64,000 nt of DNA, taken from the NCBI GenBank assembly GCA_001692895.1, contig KV748185.1, positions 434,001-498,000 on the forward strand. Reading direction: 5' to 3'. Below the pieces are notes generated by a model, which was given only the letters and a program-made list of their open reading frames with translations, made no database searches and was not told where the DNA came from. A program made the position numbers and the translations under genes. This document shows, one piece after another, positions 42,885 to 54,600 of the stretch; position 1 is the stretch's first letter, and each line of letters starts with the position of its first letter. Source of the DNA: Cenococcum geophilum 1.58. Taxonomy: Eukaryota > Ascomycota > Dothideomycetes > Gloniales > Gloniaceae.

Positions 42885-43638
42885 TAAAGCTAGATCTTTT
42901 TTTTATTTTTTTTTTATTTTTATATCCGTTGTATTATACTACGTATAATACTACGCATGCAGCCTCTAGGCTATGGCGCTATAGTTCTATATATATAAAT
43001 CCTTCCTAGGCAGCTTAATATGTACTAGTAGCTAAATAGACACTCTAGCCCATTTTTAAAATGCTAGGGGAGCTCTAGCGACTAGTGTTTTTTTATTCTA
43101 GTATTTTGCTTACTATGGTCCAGTTTATACCAAGAAAAGGAAATCCTAGCTCTTTTATCTATTTCTACCGTATTCTGCCGTTCCTAGAGTAGAAAAAGCG
43201 CTCTAAAAGAAAGATTTTTATTAAATAGTTTTGCACTTAAGAATAAGAGGCGTTATAATAGCTTGCTAGCTTAGAAGCAGCTACCAATTACCCCTAAAGC
43301 GACTTTTTATCCTGTACCCTATCTCTTCTCCTTGCTAAAGAAATGGGTAGGGAATTAGTAATTAATAGGTACTCTCCCTAAAAATAACCTACTAATGGTA
43401 TTTTATAAGGGCGAACCTTGTTACATAAACCTACTCCTATAGGAAAATTTTTACGAAGTTGTCTTGTATAGGGTATAAACACTAATTCGCCTATACACCT
43501 TAGATTTAACGTGCTAAAGTAATACGGCCCGGTCCCTTCCCCTCCCCTACTATAGCCACCCCTATCTGCGCATCTGCGGTACGCCTATAGTGCGGTATTG
43601 TATGGTATGTTGTGGCGGTGGTGGCGGTTGTGGTAGAG

Positions 43639-44194
43639 GTCGTCTGCAGCGCGATNGCCGTAGACAGGTTGTGGAGGTCGTNTGCAGCGCGATGGCTGTA
43701 GACAGGTTGTGGAGGTCGTCTGTAGCGCGATGGCTGTAGACAGGTTGTGGAGAGGTTGTCTGCAGCGCGATGGCCGTAGATAGGTTATGGAGAGGTCGTT
43801 TGCAGCGTGATGGCCGTAGACAGGTTGTGGAGAGGTCTGCAGCGTGATGGCCGTAGATAGGTTATAGAGAGGTCGTCTGCAGCGTGATGGCCGTAGATAG
43901 GTTGGAGAGGGGTCGTCTACAGCGTAATGGCCGTAGATAGGTTGGAGAGGGGTTGTCTGCAGCGTGATGGCCGTAGACAGGTTGGAGAGGGGTCGTCTGT
44001 AGCGTGATGGCTGTAGACAGGTTAGAGAGGGGTTGTTTACAGCGTGATGGCCGTAGACAGGTTGGAGAGGGGTCGTCTACAGCGTGATGGCTGTAGACTA
44101 GTTATGGTGGAGGTCGTCTATAGCGTGATGGCTATAGACTAGTTGTGGTGGAGGTCGTCTGCAGCGTGATGGCTGTAGACTAGTTGTGGTAGAG
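43639..44194. repeat. VNTR of about 40 bp, 14 units
   Basis: Units of 37-42 bp built on GTCGTCTGCAGCGTGATGGC followed by CGTAGACAGGTTGTGGAGAG. I count about 14 copies; later ones change the last third to GACTAGTTGTGGTGGAG. Confidence 0.9.
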
Positions 44195-44249
44195 GTTGCG
44201 TCCGGTGACGTGTCTTTAGGGGCTATATAGCCTGCGGCGCCATAGCGAC

Positions 44250-44419
44250 GACGACGGAGGAGCGAAGGGGAGACGATGACGGAGGAGCAAGGGAGACGAC
44301 GAAGGGGGAGACGACGACGGAGGAGCGAAGGGGGAGACGACGACGGAGGAGCGAAGGGGGAGACGACGACGGAGGAGCGAAGGGGGAGACAACGACGGAG
44401 GAGCGAAGGGGGAGACGAC
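44250..44419. repeat. 26-bp tandem repeat array
   Basis: About five units of ACGACGACGGAGGAGCGAAG plus GGGGAG, with truncated units at the start. It forms the 5' end of the minus-strand retroelement and touches the target duplication. Confidence 0.9.
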
Positions 44420-44432
44420 TAAAGCTAGATCT

Positions 44433-47400
44433 ATAAGACGCCTACTATAGGCTCTGTATTAAAGAAGGGGATAAGTAAAAGACCGCTTTTAAGACCTAAT
44501 ATAGCTACTTTAAGTATTTAGTGATGCCTTTTGGGCTAGCTAATACGCCTATAACATTTTAATTATATATTTATAGAGCCTTAGGGGGACTAGTTAACCG
44601 TATATATATCGTCTATTTAGATAATATCCTAATCTACTTAGAAGATAAGGATTAATATAAGTAACACATCCGCGAAGTGCTAGAACGTTTAGATAATTAA
44701 GGCCTCTACACTAAAGCGTTAAAGTATATCTTTAATACTAAGTAGGTTAAGTTCCTGGGTTATATTATAATATTTATAGGTATAGTTATAGACCTAATAC
44801 GGGTATAGATAATCTAGGAGTGGCTAGAGCTAGAGAGCTACTAGGATATTTAAGTGTTTCTAGGCTTTACTAATTTCTATAGGCGCTTTATTTATAACTA
44901 CTTAGACGTTACTTAATACCTATTTAACTATATTATAAAAGCTTCCTAAAACCTAACCTAAGGAGCAAAAAGCTTAAAGGTAGTAAGGAAGAAAACTAAA
45001 AAGGGATTAACTAAATAGTATAAGCTATAGTTATAGCCTAAAAAGGTTTAAGAGGCCTTTTAAGAACTTTACGTAAAGTTTACGGAAGCTTTATTACTGC
45101 GGCATTTTAACCTAGATTAGCTATTAATAATAATTACTAATATATTAAATTTTGCTCTTATTAGTATTCTATTATAACCTAATAGGCACCTAGACGCTAC
45201 CTAGCTCTATTAGAGACCAGTAATATTTTATAATAGAAAATTCTAGGGACCTAAAGTTAGGTATTATACCTACGATAAGGAACTGCTGGCTATAGTTAAC
45301 TGCTTTAAATAGTGGCGATACTACCCTAAGTACGCGAGCTATACCACTCATGTACTCTTAGATTACTATAATTTACGCTACTTTATAACTATAAAGAAGC
45401 TTATACCTTAACAAGCTAGATAGGCAGAAAAGCTTATACGATTTAATTTTGAGATTAAATATAAGCTAGGGGAAAATAATTCTACTAATAGACCGTTATA
45501 ACGGCCAGACTATGCCAAAGGCTTTAAAACGGGAGAAGGAAAACAGATAATAGATATCTTACTCCCTATATTATAGAACAAGCTCTAGGTATAGAATGCT
45601 TAAGTACCTATAGCTTTATATACTAAGTCTTAGGCGGTATAAGCCTTATTGGTTTTTACTAATATTCTAGCTAGTACCTGGTCCGTTACTAATAAGGGTC
45701 TAAATATACCTAGATAGGACGTCCCTAATATATTCTTGGAACCTAGTAATATACTATCCCTAATTGCTAAGCTATCCCCTTAAACTAATAGCGAAGCTAT
45801 AGAGCAATTAGAACTCGGAGCCCTATAATAACTAAAGGACTTTAACCTTATAGCGGCCTTCCTAATATATACATATTAAAGAGTTGTAAGATCTATAGTA
45901 CTAGAGTAGTATAGGACAAAATAGCTTTTACCTAAGAACTATTTAAAAGGTTAATAGATCTTATCTATAAGGTATAACAGAGGGACGCTTTCTATACTAT
46001 CCTTAATATAGAAGTAAACCGGAAACGTGACGGAAAGGAAGCTACTAGGCGCTACTATTAGGAACTAGACCCGATAGGCTTACTATATAGAGGTAGTAAG
46101 GTTTAGGTGCTATAAGAAGTAAATCTACAATAGAAGATTCTTATAAAGAATTACGATGATCCTCTAGGCGGCCACTATAGTTAAGTAAAGATAGTAGAAT
46201 TACTTTAACGCAAATACTATTAGCTAAGGCTTAATTAGGAAGTAAAGGAGTATATTAGCTATTATAAGAAGTGTTAAGTATATAAGATCCGCAGGCATAA
46301 GCTATAGCGTCTACTTAAATTAGTTCCCCCCGCTAGTAAGCTATAGTAACATTACGCCATAGACTTTATTATAGATCTCCCGCTATCTAAAGATAGCTAA
46401 GAATAAATATACAATTTGGTTCTTATACTTATTAATAGGTTTTTAAAGTACGTCTAATACCTTCCCGTTAATAAGACGATTAATATATAAGAGCTCGCCA
46501 ACCTAATTAAGAAGAAATGCTTTCTTAAAGTAAATCAGCCGCACTCTATTATTACTAATAGGGGCAGCGTCTTTATAAGTTAGTACTAGTTAAATTTATA
46601 CTTCTATTTAAAGATAGACCACCGTTATAGTACTGCTTTTTACCTATAGACGAATGGGTAAACGGAACGCTAGAACTAGTGTAGTGGGGTAAAATAGGCT
46701 ACTACTTAGTGCCTTGGCATCTTCCTATATATATTAAGCCTTCGGCTTCTCTCCTTTTCTTAATCACGACCTACCGAGAATATATTCTTTCCTTTCTTTC
46801 TTACTGACTGCTTTCCTACTAATTGATTACGACTGATAACCAACTAACTAACTAACTGACCGACTGACCGACCGACAGACAGACAGACAGCACTATGACT
46901 TTCCTATCTGAGAGTGGTCCTACCCTCCCATACTAGGAACTGAAGTCTTACCTATAAATGTATTTAAACTACTAGTAAGATAACTAGTGCGAGCTACTTC
47001 TATATGCGGAGTACGCTTACAATTTAAAGTAATATATATTGTATAAGTATGCACCAATCTAGATTACCTATAACGTCTAACTATTTAGGTTTAATAATAT
47101 ACCTAATAATTACTAGCTAAGGCCGTATAATTAGTTATAAAATCCTACTAGGAAGTTTAAGGACATTTACTAAAGAGTATAAGGATACCTCTAGAAATAG
47201 AAGGAGTAATAAAAGTATATAAAGTAGAGCTTATAAGATGCCTAAGAGTAATAGAGACTTTAGTATAACCGTAAGTACTAGGATAAGCATTTTGGAGTAG
47301 GTAATAAGATTCTATTACGTTTAATAAATATTAAGACCTGTTAACTATTAAAGAAGCTTAATATAAGATACCTAGGTCCCTTCTAAGTTAAGAAATAAAT

Positions 47401-48080
47401 TAGTAAGCTAGCCTATTGTCTCTAGCTACCCCTATCTATAGCCTATATATATTTAGTATTTTATATAAACCTACTATAGCTATAGTATAGACTACCGCTA
47501 GAAAAGAACTTCCGTTTAGGTCTAATTAAACACCCTAAAGTAGTAGGCGAGCGGTATAAGGTTAAAGCTATACTACGCTATAAGTCTATTAAGAACAAGC
47601 TTTAATTTAAAGTTAAATAGCTAGGCTGGCCCACTAAGGACTCTATATAGAAACTAGAGGATTACCTTAATTATTATAAAGATATTCTAAAAGAATATTA
47701 GGACTAAGGTCTATAATTTATAAGTCGTAGAAAGCGCTCTAATACTATAGTGTTATCGCGACCTATAAAGAGAGCTCGCGAAAAGAGTAAATAGGTTAAA
47801 TTGGATATAGAATGGATAGGCTTCGGAAACTATAGGAATAGTGCTATAGCCTAAGGCAGGACGGGTCCTTAGCCTTTTTACGTATATAGTATAAAGTTAA
47901 TAGGGCATTTTGCTAGAATTGCATTTCTATTTATTAATTTATACTAGGAACATTGTTTTTAGGGCTTCTAAGCCCTTTCTAAAAGCCTTATAAGGCCTTT
48001 TTAAGCACCTAATTAAGGTCCTTAATTGCTACTATATATAAGAACAAATCCTAAAAGTCTAAACTATAAATGCCTAATCT
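44433..48080 (+). pseudogene. Gypsy D1 RT, RNase H, integrase, chromodomain
   Basis: RT resumes with Tyr-Asp-Ala-Tyr-Tyr-Arg-Leu near 44,440, Met-Pro-Phe-Gly-Leu-Ala-Asn near 44,525, and the catalytic block Val-Tyr-Leu-Asp-Asn-Ile-Leu-Ile-Tyr near 44,610. RNase H spans about 45.1-45.5 kb. The integrase zinc-binding region is near 46,150-46,300, and its core begins Met-Asp-Phe-Ile-Ile-Asp near 46,365; it is split by the solo LTR at 46,680. The C-terminal part and chromodomain (Lys-Leu-x-Phe-Lys-Val-Lys near 47,600) follow. Stops throughout. Confidence 0.85.
46680..46931 (+). mobile_element. Solo LTR or LTR-like insertion in D1 integrase
   Basis: A 252-bp insertion starting TGTAGTGGGGTAAAATAGG between perfect ACTAG duplications (46675-46679 and 46932-46936). 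D2 gives the uninterrupted sequence at the same place. It contains a pyrimidine-rich middle and a run of GACT/GACC/GACA units (about 46,835-46,890). No internal domain is present. The right end reads CTCCCAT rather than a clean CA. Confidence 0.72.
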
Positions 48081-49551
48081 GAAAAGCCACTACGCCTTAT
48101 TATTATTAGGAGTAGGATTAGTATCTATCGGGCTATTAAGTAATAGCTAACGAGAATAGGATTTAGATACCTTAGTAGGTGTATAAGTAGGTATAAAAAC
48201 AGGGGTAGGATAATAAGGTGTAGCTAGAGCAAAGACTCTTAAACGCTTAACACTAATATTAGGTCTAAACCAATACTAACGAAGCTCTTACGGCGTAAGC
48301 TTATAGTTAATAAAGATATACTTAAGCCTAGAATAAATAGAGATGTTGGCTAGCTAGTATAGTCTAGAACCACTAAGACCTTACTATAGTAACTATTAGT
48401 TACCTATCTACTAGGTACCTAAAGGGTAACCTACCTAATACCGTATTATATTATACTCTTTTAAAACTTAACGCGTATATACAAACTCCTTTTTGTGGTA
48501 GATAGCGACCTTCTTCTTATTACCCCTATCCCGCACCTTATCCTTAGTATACTAACCTTACTCTTATATTAGACGTTACTAGCTAGCTTACTAGGAATTG
48601 TAGGCAGTGTAGATAGCTATAGTATAGTTTTAAATTTAACTAAAACGTTTAGTATTGGCGCTAGAATAAGATAAAGCCTGGGTAATATAGTAGTTAAGGA
48701 TATTAAAGGATTGTTGCTACTTAGACCTAGGCTATTAAAGCTTAAAGTTAGTAATAGAAATCTATTAAGGATAGAAAAGCTTACCTTAATGTAACTACCG
48801 CTCTTAGTACGTATGCATTAATTATAAGGACTAACGGTATTAAATTTAACGTAGTGCGTCTTATTATAAGCCTTTAGAATCCTATTATTAGATTTCTAAT
48901 CTTTTAAAGACGTATAGGCAAAATTATTTAGGTAGGACTAGCACTAGTTATAAGTTAGTGGAGGTTAGGGTTATATATATAAAGGTAGGGCTAGGATACG
49001 CTATAAAATCTACTTAAAAGAGCAGTTAGTAGGAGAATAAAGAGGTATATTAAATTAATAATAAAAAAGAAGAAAATCTTAATAATATATTAAAGATATG
49101 TCTAAATTAGACGAAGGTTAATAATAGGAAGTAAGGTGTTAAGGAAAAGGATTAAGCTTAATAAGTAAAGTATCTTTATACTTTACCGTCCAATACCCTT
49201 TTAGTAAATAGCCGCAACCTTACTAATATAACTCTGTTATAATAGCGCTATTTAAAAGGAAGGAAACACGCGTATAAGTTATTTAACTATTACTTCCTTA
49301 TAAAAACTAACTATGCGGCTAGGGGAAGGCAATTAAGACATTAAATTAAAGACGTATATAGGTTAAATTAGACCTAAAACAATACTATAATATTAAAGAA
49401 CAACATTATAGACGTTCTTAATAATCGTATAATAGCTATAGGTGCTATTATAAAGAGTCTCTCCTATTTACTAGGTAGTAGAGCTACGCTAAATATACGG
49501 TATAGGACTATTAGATTTAAAAGCATATATATTAAATCTTAGGAGATAAGT

Positions 49552-49766
49552 TATAAGGGGATCTTATAGACAGGGGGCTATAAGGACACGATTAGAATAG
49601 GATAGATTAGTAAGAGAGATAAATCCTTAAGGAGGTAAGGCCTTTAGGATCGTGGAGACTATATACTATAGGTATGTGCCTCCGGTATATAACCGGCGAC
49701 TATCTAAGGGGCGTCCGGGGGTTGTCCTAAGGGCAACCTAAGGTGTCCGTAATAATATCCCTTACA
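49552..49766 (-). repeat. 3' LTR of gypsy D2
   Basis: Reverse complement of the 215-bp D LTR, moderately RIP-mutated. The outermost TG is TA. Confidence 0.92.
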
Positions 49767-51699
49767 TTACCCCCCCCCTTCTTATAGTTGGCCCCCAATC
49801 GCCATTACCTTATAGTAGGGAGATTATAAGGGCTTGTCCCGGAAGAGGTTTAGAGAAATATTAAAAAGGTGTTGGTATGCCGCTGTATATTATCTATCTA
49901 TCTAACCCCTACTTTAAACTCCTAAAAAACCTTAATAAGGGAAAAACGTGACTGGAGAAAAGATGTAAGGATTGCTAAAAGACCTATTAGAAGCCTACTA
50001 GAAGTATACTGGTAACTACCTAGGCTAATATAGGGATTTTTATATAACTCTACTTCTAAGCCTTTATACCGGTCTATAATTAATTATAAGTATTATAAGC
50101 AATTTGGTGTTCTAGTATAGTTCCGTAGAACCTTTTAATATAGGATTTAATATACAGAGCCTTAGCTTGCCGTCGTCTTTAACTACTAAGATATAGTTTA
50201 TAATTCTTTCTTATAATCCTTTTCTTATAATCCTCTACGTCACTAACGCATTACTCCCGCATTTACCCTTAGGCTATTAGATGCGGTTAAGGTATTAATT
50301 AGTTAGTTAAAAAGACTTATCTCTTAAGATTTGGTGTATATACTTTTAAATCTAGTAGTCCTATACTATATATTTGGCGTAGCTTTACTACCCAGTAAAC
50401 AGGGACATTTTATAATAGCAATTATAGCAATTATACGATTATCAAGAACGTCCATAACGTTATTCTTTAATACTATAGTATCGTTTTAGGTCTAATTTAA
50501 CCTATATACGTTTTTAATTTAACGTCTTAATTGCCTTCCCTTAGCCGCGTAGTTAGTTTTTATAAGGAAGTAATAGTTAAATAACTTATACGCGTGTTTC
50601 CTTTTTTTAAATAGCGCTATTATAACAGAGTTATATTGGTAAGGTTGCGGCTATTTACTAAAAGGGTATTAGAAGGTAAAGTATAAAGACACCTTACTTA
50701 TTAAGCTGCTCCTTTTCTTAAACACCTTACTTCTCGCCATTAACCGTTGTCCAATTTTAGACGTATCTTTGATATATTATTAAGATTTTCTTCTTTTCCA
50801 TTATCAATTTAATATACCTCTTTGTTCTTCTACTAACTACTCTTTTAAGTAGATTCCATAGCGTATCCTAGCCCTACCTTTATATATAGAACCCCAACCT
50901 CCGCTAACTTACAACTAGTGCTAGTCCTACCTAAATAATTTTACCTATACGTCTTTAAAAGACTAGAAATCTAATAATAGGATTCTAAAGGCTTATAATA
51001 AGACGCACTACGTCTAATCTAATACCTTTAGCCTTTATAATTAATGCATACGTACTAAAAGTAGTAGTTATGTTAAGGTAAGTTTTTCTATTCTTAATAG
51101 ATTTCTATTACTAACTTTAAGCTTTAATAGCCTAGGCCTAAGTAGCAACAATCTTTTAATATCCTTAACTACTATATTACCCGGGCTTTATCTTATTCTA
51201 GCGCTAACACTAAACGTCTTAGTTGTATTTAAGACTATGCTATAGCTATCTATACTGCCTATAATTCTTAGTAAGCTAGCTAGTAACGCCTAATATAAGA
51301 GTAAGGTTAGTATACTAAGGATAGGGTGCGGAATATGGGTAATAAAAAGAAGGTCGCTGTCTACTATAAAAAGAAGTTTACGTATATGCGTTAAGTTTTA
51401 AAAGAGCATAATATAATGCGGTATTAGGTAGGTTACTCTTCAGGCACCTAGCAAATAGGTAACTAATAGTTGCTATAGCAAGGTCTTAGTGGTTCTGGAC
51501 TATACCAGCCAGCTAATATCTCTATTTATTCTAGGCTTAAGCGTGTCTTTATTAACTATAAGCTTACGCCGTAAGAGCTTTATTAGTATTAGTTTAGACC
51601 TAATATTAGTATTAAGCGTTTAAGAGTCTCTGCTCTATCTACACCTTATTATCCTCCCCCTATTTTTATACCTACTCGTACCCCTACTAAGGGGTCTAG

Positions 51700-54600
51700 A
51701 TCCCATTCTTATTAGCTATCACTTAGTAGCCTAATAGATACTAATCCTGCTCCTAAGGGTAAGGTATAGTGGCTTTTCGGATTAAGTATTTAGGATTTAT
51801 TTTTATATATAGTAGCAATTAAGGACCTTAATTAGGTGCTTAGGAAGGCCTTAAAAGGCTTTTAGGAAGGGCTTAGGAGCCCTAGAAATAATATTCCTAA
51901 TATAGATAAATAAATAAAAATACAATTCTAGCAAAATACCCTATTAACTCTATACTATATACGTAAAAAGGCTAAGGACCTATTCTGCCTTAAGCTGTAG
52001 CCCTATCCCTATAGTTTCTGGAGCCTATCCATTCCATATCTAATTTAACCTATTTACTCTTTTCGCGAGCTTTCTTTATAGGTCGCGATAATACCATAGT
52101 ATTAGAGCGCTTTTTGCGACTTATAGATTATAGACCTTAATCCCAATATTCTTTTAGAATATCTTTATAATAATTAAGGTAATCCTCTAGTTCCTATATA
52201 GAGTCCTTAGCGGGCTAGCCTAGCTATTTAACTTTAAATTAAAGCTTATTCTTAACAGACTTATAGCATAGTATAGCTTTAACCTTATACCACTCGCCCA
52301 CCACCTTAGGGTGTTTAATTGGGCCTAGACGGAAGTTCTTTTCTAATAGTAGTCTATACTATAGCTCTAGTAGGTTTATATAAAACACTAAATGTATATA
52401 GACTATAGATAGGGGTAGCTAGAGATAGTGGGCTAGCTTACTAATTCGTTCCTTAACTTAGAAGGGACCTAGGTATCTTATATTAAGCTTCTTTAATAGT
52501 TAGTGGGTCTTAATATTTGTTAAACATAATAGAACCTTATCGCCTACTCTAAAATGCTTGTCTTAATACTTACGGTTATACTAAAGTCTCTATTACTCTT
52601 GGGTATCTTATAGGCTCTGCTTTATATACTTCTATTACTCCTCCTATTTCTAGAGGTATCCTTATACTCTTTAGTAGATGTCCTTAAACTTTCTAATAGG
52701 GTCCTATAACTAATCATGCGGCCTTAGCTAGTAATCGTTAGGTATACTATTAAACCTAAATAGTTGGACGCCGTAGGTAATCTAGATTAGTATATACTTA
52801 TACAATACGTATTACTTCAAATTATAAGCGTACTCCGCGTATAGAAGTAGCTCGCACTAGTTATTTTACTAGTAGTTTAAATACATCCGTAGGTAAGACT
52901 CTAGTTCCTAATTCTGGTGTTCCGTTTACCTATCCGTCTACAGGTAGAAAGCCGTACTATAATAGTAGTCTATCTTTAAATAGAAGCATAGATCTGACCA
53001 GTACTAACTTATAAAGACGCTGCCCCTATTAGTAATAATAGAGTGCGGCTAATCTACTTTAAGAAAGCATTTCTCCTTAATTAAGTTAGTAAGCGCTTAT
53101 ATATTAATCGTCTTATTAATAGGAAGGTATTAGACGTACTTTAAAAACCTATTAATAAGTATAAGGACCAAATCATATGTTCGTCCTTAGCTATCTTTAG
53201 ATAGCGAGAGATCCGTAATAAAGTCCATAGCGTAATATTACTATGGCTTACTAGTGGGGGGAACTAATTTAAGTAGACCCTATGGCTTATGCCTACGGAT
53301 CTTATATACTTAACACTTCTCGCAATGGCTGATGTACTCCTTTGCTTCCTACTTAAGCCTTAGCCAATAGTATTTACACTAAAGTAATTCTACTATCTTT
53401 GCTTAACTATAGTGGCCGCCTAGGGGATCATTGTAATTCTTTATAAGAATCTTCTGTCGTAGATTTGCTTCTTATAGCACCTAAACCTTACTACCTCTAC
53501 GCAGTAAGCCCATTAGGTCTAGTTCCCAATAGTAGCACCTAGTAGCTTCCTTTCCATTACGTTTCCGGTCTATTTCCGTATTAAAGGTAGCATAGAAAGT
53601 GTCCCTCTGTTATACCTTACGGATAAGATCTGTTAACCCTTTGGATAGTTCCCGGGTAAAAGCTGTTTTATCCTATACTGCTCTAAGTATAAGACTAGAT
53701 AGTACTATAGATTTTGCAACTCTTTAATATATATACGTTAGGAAGGCCGCTATAAGGTTAAAGTCCTTTAGTTATTATAGGGCTCTAAGTTCCGATTGCT
53801 CTATAGCTTTACTATTTATTTAAGGGAATAGCTTAGCAATTAGAGATAGTATATTACTAGGTTCCAAGAATATATTAGGGACGTCCTATTTAGGTATATT
53901 TGGACCCTTATTAGTAACGGACTAGGTACTAGCCGGAACGTTAGTGGAAACTAATGGGGCTTATACCGCCTAAGACTTAGTATATAGAGCTATAGGTACT
54001 TAAGCATTCTATACCTAGAGCTTATTCTATAATATAGGGAGTAAGATATCTATTATTTGTTTTCCTTCTCCTGTTTTAAAGCCTTTAGTATAATCTGGCC
54101 GTTATAACGGTCTATTAGTAGGGTTATTTTTCCCTAGCTTATATTTAATCTCGAAATTAAATTACGTAAGCTCCTCTACCTATCTAGCTTATTAAGGTAT
54201 AAGCTCTTTTATAGTTATAAAGTAGCGTAGATTATAGTAATCTAAGAGTATATAAGTGGTATAGCTTATATACTTAAGGTAGTATCGCCACTATTTAAAG
54301 CAGTTAACTATAGCCAGCAGTTCCTTATTATAGGTATAATACTTAACTTTAGGTTCCTAGAATTTTCTGCTATAAAATACTACTAGTCTTTAATGGAGCT
54401 GAGTAGCGTCTAGATGCCTATTAGGTTATAGCAGAATACTAATAAGGGCAAAATTTAATATATTAGTAATTATCATTAATAGCTAATCTATGTTAAAATG
54501 CCGCAATAATAAAGCTTTTATAAACTTTATATAAAGTTTCTAAAAGGCCTTCTAAACCTTTCCGGGCCATAACCATAGCTTATACTATTTAGTTAGTCCC

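Larger units (their letters stand above)
42898..44419 (-). mobile_element. Non-LTR retroelement with VNTRs, SVA-like layout
   Basis: A 1,522-bp insertion flanked by a perfect 13-bp duplication TAAAGCTAGATCT (42885-42897 and 44420-44432). The left end is a T-rich tract (a poly(A) tail on the minus strand). This is the signature of target-primed reverse transcription. On the minus strand from 5' to 3' it reads: a 26-bp repeat array, a roughly 40-bp VNTR, about 700 bp of unique non-coding DNA, and poly(A). No ORF is seen, so it must depend on enzymes from another element. It is less RIP-mutated than its host D1. Confidence 0.78.
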
